Assembly (NCBI RefSeq): GCF_023150065.1
Contig: NZ_JAKLLN010000003.1
Coordinates: 238,142 to 302,141, forward strand
Direction of reading: 5' to 3'
Origin: Zoogloea sp.
GTDB lineage: Bacteria; Pseudomonadota; Gammaproteobacteria; Burkholderiales; Rhodocyclaceae
Length of the DNA stretch: 64,000 bases
In this document: positions 44,422 to 52,219 of the stretch, one piece after another
Layout of the letters: each line of letters begins with the position of its first letter
How positions within the stretch are numbered: the first letter of the stretch is position 1
Made by a program: the position numbers and the translations under genes
Notes under the pieces: generated by a model
The model's input: the letters and a program-made list of their open reading frames with translations, nothing else
Told to the model about the DNA's origin: nothing
Databases searched by the model: none

Positions 44422-45120
44422 TCACGGCTCGGGAACGAACCGATAGCCGATGCCCGGTTCGGTCACGATGTGGTCCGGGTTGGCCGGGTCGACTTCCAGT
44501 TTCTTGCGCAAGTGCCCCATGTAAACGCGGACGTAGTGGCTGTCCTCGGCATGGGACGGCCCCCACACCGCCTTGAGCAGTTGTCGATGAGTCAACACAC
44601 TATCGGGATTGGCCGCCAGGTAGGCCAGCAGGCGAAACTCGATGGGCGTCAGGTGCACTTGCTGCCCGTCTCTTTCGACCCAGCGCCGGCCCAGATCAAG
44701 CCGGATCGCGCCAAAGGCCATCAAGCTGGGCCCACCAGTGCCTGCACGCTGTCGCCGCCGCAGATGGGCGCGGATGCGGGCCAGCAGCTCCGCCGATCCG
44801 AACGGTTTAGTAAGGTAATCGTCGGCACCGGCATCCAGGGCGGCCACTTTCTCCGCTTCCGCCGTACGTGCTGACAAAACGATGATCGGGATTTCCGACC
44901 AGGTGCGCAGGTCGCGGATCAGGTCGATGCCATCGCCATCCGGCAACCCGAGATCAAGCACCACGAGATCGGGTTTCCGCGTTCCCGTTTCGATAAGGCC
45001 GCGCTTGACCGAATCGGCCTCGAAGACGTCACAGCCTTCGGCCTCCAGGGCCAGTCGCACGAATCGGCGGAGATTGACTTCGTCCTCGACGACGATCACC
45101 GTCGGAGCAGGGTGGGACAT
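44422..45120 (-). CDS. kdpE: Kdp operon response regulator
   Basis: The protein has 232 residues. Receiver: VVEDEVNLRRF, D56 in LVVLDLGLPDGDG, T in VLSARTAE and K in YLTKPFG. OmpR-type winged helix: LTPIEFRLLAYLAANPDSVLTHRQLL, VRVYMGHLRKKLE and VTEPGIGYRF. KdpE activates the kdp promoter when phosphorylated by KdpD. It is the last gene of the operon, 19 nt after kdpD, and convergent with the exported beta-strand gene. Confidence 0.95.
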   Translation of the reverse strand: MSHPAPTVIVVEDEVNLRRFVRLALEAEGCDVFEADSVKRGLIETGTRKPDLVVLDLGLPDGDGIDLIRDLRTWSEIPIIVLSARTAEAEKVAALDAGADDYLTKPFGSAELLARIRAHLRRRQRAGTGGPSLMAFGAIRLDLGRRWVERDGQQVHLTPIEFRLLAYLAANPDSVLTHRQLLKAVWGPSHAEDSHYVRVYMGHLRKKLEVDPANPDHIVTEPGIGYRFVPEP

Positions 45121-45139
45121 GGCTATTCCTTGTGGTCTG

Positions 45140-47857
45140 TCAGGCTACCCCATCCGCTTCGTCGGCCACGAGCGTTGGTGGCGACCCCAGGGGCAGGGTG
45201 AAGTTGAAGCAGGCTCCGCCGCCGGGGCGCTGCCTTGCAGTGATGGTGCCGCCATGAGCCTCGACGATGGCTCGGCTTATTGCCAGCCCCAGACCGACCC
45301 CGGGTGTGCTGCCCTCCGGCTGGCCTCGCTCGAACTTCTTGAATATCGCCTCCTCGCGCCCAGCAGGCAAACCCGGCCCGTCGTCCTCGAGGCACACCTC
45401 CATTCGGGTATCCGCCGTGGCGGCTCGGATCCAGATATGGCTGCCCGGCGGCGTGTACTTCAGCGCGTTCTCGAGCAGATTGCAGAACACCCGCTGCATC
45501 AGCACCGAGTCCACCTCGACAAGGGGGAGGTCTTCATCCAGCTTCACCCTGAGCTGATGATCGCCAAGCGCCGGGCGCAGGCTCTTGAGGGCACTGCCGA
45601 TCACCTCCTCGATGGGCTGCCACTGACGATTCAGTTGAACCCGGCCGGCTTGCAGCCGAGCCATGTCGAGCAGGTTGTCCACCTGGGCGTTGATCAGCAG
45701 GGCCTGCTCGCGCAGCTTGCGAGAGATGGCGGCTTGCGCGTCACTCGGCGGCGGCCGGGTCAGAAACATGGAGTCCGCCAGCCCGATCATGACACTCAGC
45801 GGGGTGCGCAGATCATGGGAAATGGCGGAAAGCAGGGAGTTGCGCAGGCGCTCCGACTCCATCTGGACGGTGCTCTCCTGGGCCACGACGACGTAATGCA
45901 CTCGTTCCAGGGCAATGGCGATCAGCGACGCGAAGGTCTCCAGCAGACGTCGCTGCTCGGGAATGAGAAGACGTGCCGGATTGCGCATTTCCAGGGCCAG
46001 CACCCCACGCAGGCGCATGGGTGCCTTGAGGGGCAGGTAAAGGACCGGGCTGGCGGGTAGCGTATCGGTCCCCTGTCCAGCGGGCTCGGCGTGGTCGAAG
46101 GCCCACTGGGCAATGCCGGGATCGATCTCGGGCAGCCCCGCAGAGGCAAAGATGGGGGCTTGCAGGTGGTCGACGTCATCAGTGAGCAGGAAGGCCGAGC
46201 GGGCACCCATCTCTGCCACCAGAAAGCGCTCGCCAATCTCGGCAATCTGCTCCGGCAGCAAGGCTGCGGAGAGGTCTCGCGACATTTCGTAGAGCGCCCT
46301 GACACGGCTCGCCCGGCTACCTGCGACATACGCCTGATACTTGTACCCGGCGGTAAGCTGGCCCACCACCAAACCCACGACCAGCATCACGGCGAAGGTC
46401 ATCAGGTACTGAACGTCGCTGACCGCGAAGGACATCCGTGGCGGGACGAAGAAGAAGTCGAAGATGGCCACACTCAAGAAGGAGGCCATCACGGCAGGGC
46501 CCCGGCCGAAGCGCACCGCCACGAACACGACACCGAGCAGGAAGACCATGACAATGTTGGCCAGATCAAACAGCGGATGCAGTGGGGTGGCAAGCAGCCC
46601 GGCCAGGCCACACACCACGACGGTCAAGGCGTAGGCACGCCAATCGGCCGCGAGCTGGCCTGTGGGCCGTTGTGAAAGGCCTTCGGTGACGGGCACACGC
46701 CCATCCGCACGCGCCACTTGGATGACATCCAGATCCGGAGCGATCTGTCCGATCCGGTCGGCCACCGAGCGCGTCCAGGCACGCCAGAGCGATGGCTCGT
46801 CCCGGCCGACCATGATCCGGGAGAGGTTGTTGGCACGGGCGTAATGCACCGCCTCATCTTCAACCTTCGTGCCAGCAACGGTTGCAGTGGTGGCACCAAG
46901 CTCCTCGGCCAGCTTGAGTGTTTTCAGGATGCGCTCTCGGCTGCCGGCCGACAGGCGCTGGCGATCCGGGGTCTCCACATGGATCGCATGCCAGGGCGCC
47001 TCGAGGCGGCCGGCAATGCGCGCGGCGGTACGCACGATCTTCTCGCTCCCTGCGCCGGGCCCGATGCAGGCCAGCAGTGAATCCTGGGTCTGCCAGACGG
47101 GGGACACCAGCCGGTCACGCCGGTACTGCTGCACGTCATCGTCCACCCGGTCGGCCGTACGGCGCAGAGCCAGTTCGCGCAGGGCCAGCAGATTGCCCTT
47201 GCGGAAGAAGTTACGGATCGCCCGTTCCGCCTGATTCGGCAGATAGACCTTGCCGTCCCGGAGGCGCTCCAGCAGCTCATCCGGCGGGAGGTCCACCAGA
47301 ACGACCTCGTCGGCATCATCGAAGACCTTGTCCGGCACAGTCTCCCAGACGCGGATGCCGGTGATGCCGCTGACCACGTCGTTGAGGCTCTCCAGGTGCT
47401 GGACATTGACGGTGGAATACACGTCGATGCCGGCCGCGAGCAGCTCGTCCACGTCGTGCCAGCGCTTGGGGTGGCGCGACCCCGCGACATTGGAATGGGC
47501 CAACTCGTCCATCAGGATGAGCGCCGGTTTGCGCACCAGGGCCCGATCCAGATCAAACTCGGCCAGTATGCGCCCCCGGTAGGGCACCTCCACCATCGCA
47601 AGGCGCTCGATACCGTCGGCCATCGCCTCCGTTTCCATGCGCCCATGGGTTTCAACCACGCCGATGACCACATCAACTCCCTGGATGAGTTGCTGGCGCG
47701 CCGCCGCGAGCATGGCGCATGTCTTGCCGACGCCGGCGGAGGCGCCGAAGAAGATCTTCAGACGGCCGCGACCGGCACGCGCCTCGTCCTGCTGCACCCG
47801 CACGAGGAGCGCGTCCGGATCGGGGCGGCCCTTGTCCGGGGTATCACCGAGGGCCAT
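45140..47857 (-). CDS. kdpD: Kdp sensor kinase
   Basis: The protein has 905 residues. The N-terminal KdpD domain has Walker A GASAGVGKT and the family segment DELAHSNVAGSRHPKRWHDV; a universal-stress-type domain follows (LACIGPGAGSEKIVR). Four membrane helices lie at about 415-510, then a GAF-like region, HisKA with H681 in ISHDLRTPLSVMIGLADSM and an ATPase domain (NLLENALKYTPPG, EDDGPGLPAG, GVGLGLAISRAI). It senses K+ shortage and controls KdpE. The ATG at 47857 (MALGDTPDKG) is two bases after the stop of the CorA-like gene. In E. coli EIIA(Ntr) binds KdpD; an EIIA(Ntr)-like gene is in this same operon. Confidence 0.94.
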   Translation of the reverse strand: MALGDTPDKGRPDPDALLVRVQQDEARAGRGRLKIFFGASAGVGKTCAMLAAARQQLIQGVDVVIGVVETHGRMETEAMADGIERLAMVEVPYRGRILAEFDLDRALVRKPALILMDELAHSNVAGSRHPKRWHDVDELLAAGIDVYSTVNVQHLESLNDVVSGITGIRVWETVPDKVFDDADEVVLVDLPPDELLERLRDGKVYLPNQAERAIRNFFRKGNLLALRELALRRTADRVDDDVQQYRRDRLVSPVWQTQDSLLACIGPGAGSEKIVRTAARIAGRLEAPWHAIHVETPDRQRLSAGSRERILKTLKLAEELGATTATVAGTKVEDEAVHYARANNLSRIMVGRDEPSLWRAWTRSVADRIGQIAPDLDVIQVARADGRVPVTEGLSQRPTGQLAADWRAYALTVVVCGLAGLLATPLHPLFDLANIVMVFLLGVVFVAVRFGRGPAVMASFLSVAIFDFFFVPPRMSFAVSDVQYLMTFAVMLVVGLVVGQLTAGYKYQAYVAGSRASRVRALYEMSRDLSAALLPEQIAEIGERFLVAEMGARSAFLLTDDVDHLQAPIFASAGLPEIDPGIAQWAFDHAEPAGQGTDTLPASPVLYLPLKAPMRLRGVLALEMRNPARLLIPEQRRLLETFASLIAIALERVHYVVVAQESTVQMESERLRNSLLSAISHDLRTPLSVMIGLADSMFLTRPPPSDAQAAISRKLREQALLINAQVDNLLDMARLQAGRVQLNRQWQPIEEVIGSALKSLRPALGDHQLRVKLDEDLPLVEVDSVLMQRVFCNLLENALKYTPPGSHIWIRAATADTRMEVCLEDDGPGLPAGREEAIFKKFERGQPEGSTPGVGLGLAISRAIVEAHGGTITARQRPGGGACFNFTLPLGSPPTLVADEADGVA

Positions 47858-47859
47858 GC

Positions 47860-49494
47860 CTATTGCTCCGGCTTCCTGAACACGCGAGCCAGGGAAGACC
47901 ACTTGGCGCGGAGATCGAGACGCTCGTCGGACATGGCCTCCAGGAAATCCGAGAGTCGTTTGGAGCGCGCAACGGCAAACAGCACCAGCCCCAGGGCCGC
48001 CCCCGTGACCAGGCTGAACTGCAGCAGCTTGCGCGACTCCGGCACCTCCGGGAAGCTGAACAGGTTCATCCCGAAGTAGCCGGTCACCACGGTGGCAATC
48101 AGGCCGAAGATGGTCACCACGGTGAGTCGCAGCACCGTGCCGGACTGGCGCCGCTGGCTGTCGCTGTCCAGGTAGGCGCTCATCTCGCGGACCTGCTCCT
48201 TCACGTCGGAGAACAGTTCGTCATTGCGCAGCAGGCGTGTGGTGCGCTGGAAGAGTGCCTGCACCAGACCCTGCTCGGAGACCTCGTGAAACCAGTAACG
48301 ATGGGTGAAGCGCAGGAAGGTCTCGAAAGACTGGCGGATGCGGCGCTTGAAGCGACGTACCGACTCACTGTCACGAATATCAAGATCATTGACGGCACTG
48401 GCCAACCCGTCCGAGAAAGAAAGGAGGGCGGCACGATGGAAATGGGCAATCAGGAAAACGAGAAAGTACTGGTGCCGGAAGCGCGCCAGAAAGCCATGGT
48501 CCGCATCACGGAAGTAGTCCGATCCGGCTTCGCCCACCAGCATCAGCGCGTTCCCTGTGCAGATGAAGCGGGTATTGGGCCCGCCATCCGCCCCGGTCCA
48601 GTAGCGATCCTCGCAGTGCAGCCGTTCAAAGCGGACCACCGCCGGGTCGCGCAGCGGCACCGGATCGCGGGACGGCAAGTTGGCCGCGAAACCGATGCGG
48701 ATGAAATCCTCCCGGCTCAGGCTGCGTGGGTCGTCGAGGGCCAGGTAGGCCATTGTCGGCATCCGGTAATACTCGATCAAGCGGAAACGCAGCTCGCTGG
48801 CCTGCTCCTCCTGGTCGAGCACCAGCGGGCGCAGCAGCCAGGCCCACAGGGCACCGACACAGGGGGCCCGGTTCCTGCACACGAAATGCAGGTAACGCTC
48901 CCGGTTCTCGGAGTCGGAGCTGGCGAGCACCCGCCCCTGTCGGTCCAGCAACTCGGAGCGGTGCACGTTGTGCACACCCTGCCCGCCCGTATCCCAACCC
49001 GTCGGGTAGGCCCGCCCGAAGCGGTAGAGCAGCTCCAGTGCGGTAGCGAGGGGCAGATCGTCGGCAGCGACTTCCACGTTGAGCAGGGCCACATCCATGT
49101 CGAGGAAGAGATACAGGTCGACATGCGCCACGCGCAGAGGGATCGGCGTATCGCCCGCTTGGGGGGTGACATTCAGGCCGGCCACGTCGGTGCGCCGGAA
49201 GACGGCCATCGGTGCGGCCTGCCGGGCCTGTCCGCCCGGGGTGCTCGAGCGGCTGTCACCGTACAGAAAGCGCTGCACGTAGGGCAGAAAGGCCACGAAT
49301 TCCTTGTAATGACGTTCCTGAAAGTCTGCGGGATCGGCCGTGAATTCATCGTCGACGGGGCTCCACTGACCATCGGCGGTCATCAAATCACGAATGTGGG
49401 CCACGTTCTCGCCCGAGAAGCCTGGGCGGATCTGGACCGGCCACACCAGTACATCCCGGAAATGGCGAACAAGGTGGTCTGGCTGTGAAAGCAT
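47860..49494 (-). CDS. CorA-like membrane protein with GMN motif, inside the kdp operon
   Basis: The protein has 544 residues. A large soluble N-terminal part (about 1-450) ends in a long helical segment (LFSDVKEQVREMSAYLDSDSQRRQSG), then two membrane helices, the first closing with YFGMNLF (G475, M476, N477), the signature selectivity loop of CorA-type Mg2+ channels, the second at about 490-512. The tail is basic. CorA proteins are usually about 320 residues; the extra N-terminal length suggests a different regulatory or sensing part. I chose the ATG at 49494, preceded by GAGGAG. Two bases separate it from kdpD. It may move or sense divalent cations together with K+ control; the transported ion is unproven. 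Confidence 0.8.
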   Translation of the reverse strand: MLSQPDHLVRHFRDVLVWPVQIRPGFSGENVAHIRDLMTADGQWSPVDDEFTADPADFQERHYKEFVAFLPYVQRFLYGDSRSSTPGGQARQAAPMAVFRRTDVAGLNVTPQAGDTPIPLRVAHVDLYLFLDMDVALLNVEVAADDLPLATALELLYRFGRAYPTGWDTGGQGVHNVHRSELLDRQGRVLASSDSENRERYLHFVCRNRAPCVGALWAWLLRPLVLDQEEQASELRFRLIEYYRMPTMAYLALDDPRSLSREDFIRIGFAANLPSRDPVPLRDPAVVRFERLHCEDRYWTGADGGPNTRFICTGNALMLVGEAGSDYFRDADHGFLARFRHQYFLVFLIAHFHRAALLSFSDGLASAVNDLDIRDSESVRRFKRRIRQSFETFLRFTHRYWFHEVSEQGLVQALFQRTTRLLRNDELFSDVKEQVREMSAYLDSDSQRRQSGTVLRLTVVTIFGLIATVVTGYFGMNLFSFPEVPESRKLLQFSLVTGAALGLVLFAVARSKRLSDFLEAMSDERLDLRAKWSSLARVFRKPEQ

Positions 49495-49555
49495 GCATCT
49501 CCTCTTCTCACCGGCGGGTTGCGTGAAGTCCGTTCGCCGGTGGTGCGCCCGGACA

Positions 49556-49762
49556 TCATGCACCAGTCTTCTCCCGCAGCCCTTGTCCGACGGGGGAGAC
49601 GGCGGATTCCGCCATTGCGGCAAGTGTGCGCTGGCGGGCGAGTGCAGCCAGTGCCACCTTGCATTTTGGCGAGCATGTCAGCGCATACCCACAGGCAAGA
49701 CGATGAAGCACCACCGAGACTTCATGCCGGGCACCACATACCGGACACACATGGACAGGCAT
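49556..49762 (-). CDS. Small zinc-ribbon-like protein
   Basis: The protein has 68 residues. Cysteine pairs CPVC near the N-terminus and CSPKC around residue 30, with a further cysteine between (LHRLACGYALT), suggest a small zinc-binding knuckle; the C-terminus is helical and charged. The ATG at 49762 lies three bases after the preceding stop, so translation is probably coupled. No family is recognised. Strand, spacing and position support membership of the kdp operon. The reading is less certain than for the larger genes. Confidence 0.5.
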   Translation of the reverse strand: MPVHVCPVCGARHEVSVVLHRLACGYALTCSPKCKVALAALARQRTLAAMAESAVSPVGQGLREKTGA

Positions 49763-49765
49763 GCG

Positions 49766-50068
49766 TCACAGGGCCCGCGCGGCATAACGCGCCAAGGCGA
49801 CCGGATGGTCCGCCACCCTCCCAGCCACGATATAGATATCGCACCTCTCGGCGGGGCCCACGGCGAAGGCCAGACCCATCGCAGCATCGCCGGAAACCGC
49901 GAGGCGCAAGGGGCGACTCTGGCCGGCCAGGAAGACCCGCAAGGCCGCGCGCCCCAACTGAGACACCGGAAAGCGGACGTGCTCGGGTGTGCCCGAAGCA
50001 TCAAGGGTGGCCACCTCGCAGGTGTTCTTGCATGCGACGACTCCAACGCATAGATCAGCAGGACTCAC
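49766..50068 (-). CDS. Small protein resembling the IS110 transposase N-terminal domain
   Basis: The protein has 100 residues and starts at a GTG behind GAGGAG. The order VGVVACKNTCEVATLDASG, FPVSQLGRAALRVFLAG, RLAVSGDAAMGLAFAVG, CDIYIVAG and PVALARYA parallels the N-terminal RuvC-like (DEDD) domain of IS110 transposases, where the usual reading is IGIDVSK, then ALEATG. The first catalytic aspartate is missing (VACK replaces DVSK), and no second domain or IS ends follow. It is therefore a short, probably inactive or repurposed relative. Resemblance is judged by eye. It lies between the EIIA gene and the zinc-ribbon gene in the kdp operon. Confidence 0.5.
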   Translation of the reverse strand: MSPADLCVGVVACKNTCEVATLDASGTPEHVRFPVSQLGRAALRVFLAGQSRPLRLAVSGDAAMGLAFAVGPAERCDIYIVAGRVADHPVALARYAARAL

Positions 50069-50217
50069 GTTTCATCTCCTCTTTCATCGGGTGACAGATA
50101 TAGCGCACTCCTGGCGACCACTCCGGCAATGCCGTCCGGGAAAACCAAGGTACCCCGGCTTTCGCAGCCCAGTATTGCAGGCAGCACGTCGGGACGCTGC
50201 GCATTGACCCCGAGCAC
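50065..50217 (-). CDS. Possible 50-residue peptide in the kdp operon
   Basis: A GTG at 50217, after an AGGGG at short spacing, opens a frame of 50 codons ending PDERGDET. Its TGA overlaps the GTG of the next gene by four bases (GTGA), a sign of coupling. It fills the otherwise longest gap in the operon (184 nt). The composition is ordinary for a coding region (VLPAILG, GTLVFPDGIAGVVARSALYL). No family is recognised. The alternative is a non-coding leader for the downstream gene. Confidence 0.35.
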   Translation of the reverse strand: MLGVNAQRPDVLPAILGCESRGTLVFPDGIAGVVARSALYLSPDERGDET

Positions 50218-50252
50218 AGCCCCTGCACCCGATCACAGCGCGCGAACGAGAC

Positions 50253-50717
50253 TCACGCTGCGGCCGCCAGCCAGGACCGGAACAGCGCCTGGATTGCGTA
50301 GGGATCATCGCAGGCATGCAGTGCATCGCGAAAGCGTGGGTCAGTGAAGAGGCTGGATACACTGGCGAGAATCCCCAGGTGTGTGTCGGTGGCGCGCTCG
50401 GGAAGAAGGAGCACGATGAAGTCCGACACGGGCTTGCCATCGGGCGACTGGAAGGGCATGGGACGTCGGGGCCTCACGTAAGCTGCGTGGCTCTGGTTCA
50501 GCCCCTTGATTCGACCGTGGGGAATCGCCACCCCCAAGCCGAGCGCCGTGGAACCAAAGGCCTCCCGTTGCGCCAGGGCCCCGGCAACCACCACACGGGG
50601 CAGCCCATGCCAGCGCTGCATGGTCTGGCCGACCTCATCGAAAAGCCCTGCAGCACCGCTGACCTCAAGATCAAGCAGGATGTCTTCCGGAAGCAGGATG
50701 TCGGCAATCGAGATCAT
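50253..50717 (-). CDS. PTS EIIA(Ntr)/fructose-type protein in the kdp operon
   Basis: The protein has 154 residues. The fold and active site match EIIA(Ntr)/EIIA(Fru): an N-terminal ILLPEDILLDLEV, TALGLGVAIPHGRIKG with phosphorylatable H67, and FIVLLLPERATDTHLGILASVSSLF, close to the PtsN pattern of HL..LA.LA.lf. I chose the ATG at 50717 because GGAGG is eight bases upstream; starts at 50723 and 50738 are also open. In E. coli the PtsN phosphorylation state controls both TrkA and KdpD. A dedicated paralogue inside kdp would couple K+ uptake to the nitrogen PTS. The usual ptsN neighbours (rpoN, hpf) are absent. Confidence 0.85.
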   Translation of the reverse strand: MISIADILLPEDILLDLEVSGAAGLFDEVGQTMQRWHGLPRVVVAGALAQREAFGSTALGLGVAIPHGRIKGLNQSHAAYVRPRRPMPFQSPDGKPVSDFIVLLLPERATDTHLGILASVSSLFTDPRFRDALHACDDPYAIQALFRSWLAAAA

Positions 50718-50738
50718 GTTCATGTCCTCCACATCCAC

Positions 50739-51608
50739 TCAGAAGCTTCGAGCGATCGAGAGAACGATCACCCCCCGGCCCGCATCGCGGCTGCGCGAAC
50801 CGTTCCCGCTGCCATCGCTGCCCATGCTGCTGCTGAAGCAGTAGAACTCGCCATTGGAACAGCGTCCCTGCGCATTACTGCCTACGTAGCTGGCGCCGGC
50901 GATCCAGCCCGAGATGTCCTTGGTGACACCAATGCGCCAGTCTGAATAGCGGCCGTCATCGGTCGATCCATCGGCATTGCGATAAGAGAAGTCACGCAGC
51001 AGCAAATGTCCGACATGTGCGCCGAGCACATAGCCATTGCCCAGGTCGTGGGCGGCCGAGAGATCCACGTAGCCGCTTCCCCGGGTGCCCGGCATCGAGA
51101 AATAGTCCGTGACGGCGTGCGAGTACTTCAGGGTCAGGAAGCGCCATGTCCCCGCGAGGTAAAGCTCGCCGTTATTGACCCCACCGTTGGCGGCCTTGCC
51201 CGGGTGGCGCCGATTGACGCCAGCAAAGGCGTTCTCCAGCCGCGTCCCGGGGTAGTGGTAATACAGCGCCCCCATATCCAGGCCGACATCACCCACGCGG
51301 GTCTTGTAGCCTGCATAGAAATCCATCTCCAGGCTGCCTTCCGGATAGCCTGCACCACTGCTCACATTGGAGTTCCAGTTGCCGGCGTACAGCCCGGATG
51401 CGTGGGTGTAATCGAATCCACCCTGCACGGCCGGCTTGCCAAAGGTCTGATCAAGCCCGCGGAAGCGGTAGCTGCTGAAGAGCCCCGCATTGGCCGTCAG
51501 CGAGGACGGGGAGGAGGCCCCTTCCGCGTCCTGCTGCGCGTGGGCGGGTGAATGGAAAGTGGTGGCGGCAAGGGCCAGCACGGCAAGGCGTTGGATTGTG
51601 TTCGACAT
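50739..51608 (-). CDS. TorF-family putative porin in the kdp operon
   Basis: The protein has 289 residues. A signal peptide (MSNTIQRLAVLALAATTFHSPAHA) precedes an outer-membrane barrel with the TorF/Gcw_chp start LTANAGLFSSYRFRGLDQTFGKPAVQGGFDY (in two strands) and later YAGNWNSNVS and MDFYAGYKTRVGDVGLDMGALYYHYPG. It ends in SIARSF, a terminal phenylalanine. Family members are presumed porins of unknown specificity. It lies 19 nt after kdpC and 21 nt before the EIIA gene, so it should be made with the K+ pump and may help K+ cross the outer membrane. That role is inferred from location. Confidence 0.85.
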   Translation of the reverse strand: MSNTIQRLAVLALAATTFHSPAHAQQDAEGASSPSSLTANAGLFSSYRFRGLDQTFGKPAVQGGFDYTHASGLYAGNWNSNVSSGAGYPEGSLEMDFYAGYKTRVGDVGLDMGALYYHYPGTRLENAFAGVNRRHPGKAANGGVNNGELYLAGTWRFLTLKYSHAVTDYFSMPGTRGSGYVDLSAAHDLGNGYVLGAHVGHLLLRDFSYRNADGSTDDGRYSDWRIGVTKDISGWIAGASYVGSNAQGRCSNGEFYCFSSSMGSDGSGNGSRSRDAGRGVIVLSIARSF

Positions 51609-51627
51609 GTTCTTTCGTGCCCCCTGT

Positions 51628-52203
51628 TCAGTGCTCAAGCGCATCCAGCGCCAGGTTGAGCTTCAGTACGTTGACCCGCGCCTCGCCGAGCAGCCCCCAT
51701 TGGCGCCCCTCCGTGTGGGCATCGACCAGCGCCTTGATCTGCGCCTCCGGCAGGCCACGCGCCAGCGCCACCCGTCCCGCCTGCCACAGGGCAGCAGCCG
51801 GACTGATGTGGGGGTCGAGACCGCTGGCAGAGGCCGTCACAAGGTCGGCGGGTATGGGACGGGAATTGTTTGGGTCTGCGGCTCGTAGCGCCTCGACACG
51901 GCCTTTCACCGCGTCAACCAGAGCCGGGTTGAGGGGCCCCTGGTTGGAGCCGGACGAGGCGGTCGCGTTATAGGGCTGGGGAGCGGTGGCGGATGGACGC
52001 CCCCAGAAGTGCTTCGGGTCACTGAAGTGCTGGCCGATCAGGCTCGACCCGACGGGCTTTCCGCCCTGGAGGATCAAGCTGCCCGCGGCCTGTTCCGGAA
52101 AGATTGCACCGGCAATACCGGTGACAGCCAGCGGATAGGCAAGGCCGGTGATGGTGCTGAGCAGCACGAATACGCTGAGGGCGGGGCGCAGGAGGGATTG
52201 CAT
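51628..52203 (-). CDS. kdpC: K+-transporting ATPase subunit KdpC
   Basis: The protein has 191 residues. One N-terminal membrane helix (about 8-30) carries a periplasmic domain with [22 protein letters not shown] and the closing segment [11 protein letters not shown], both characteristic of KdpC. It stabilises the KdpFABC complex and aids nucleotide and K+ affinity. It starts 16 nt after kdp[21 protein letters not shown] is the conserved core. Confidence 0.95.
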   Translation of the reverse strand: MQSLLRPALSVFVLLSTITGLAYPLAVTGIAGAIFPEQAAGSLILQGGKPVGSSLIGQHFSDPKHFWGRPSATAPQPYNATASSGSNQGPLNPALVDAVKGRVEALRAADPNNSRPIPADLVTASASGLDPHISPAAALWQAGRVALARGLPEAQIKALVDAHTEGRQWGLLGEARVNVLKLNLALDALEH

Positions 52204-52219
52204 GGTGATGTCTCCAGGT

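Noticed and set aside
50069-50252. Possible riboswitch in the kdp-operon gap
   Set aside because: GC-rich stems can be drawn (for example around CTGCGAAAGCCGGGG), but the sequence does not match c-di-GMP, cobalamin, fluoride or other classes I know, and a coding frame explains it equally well.
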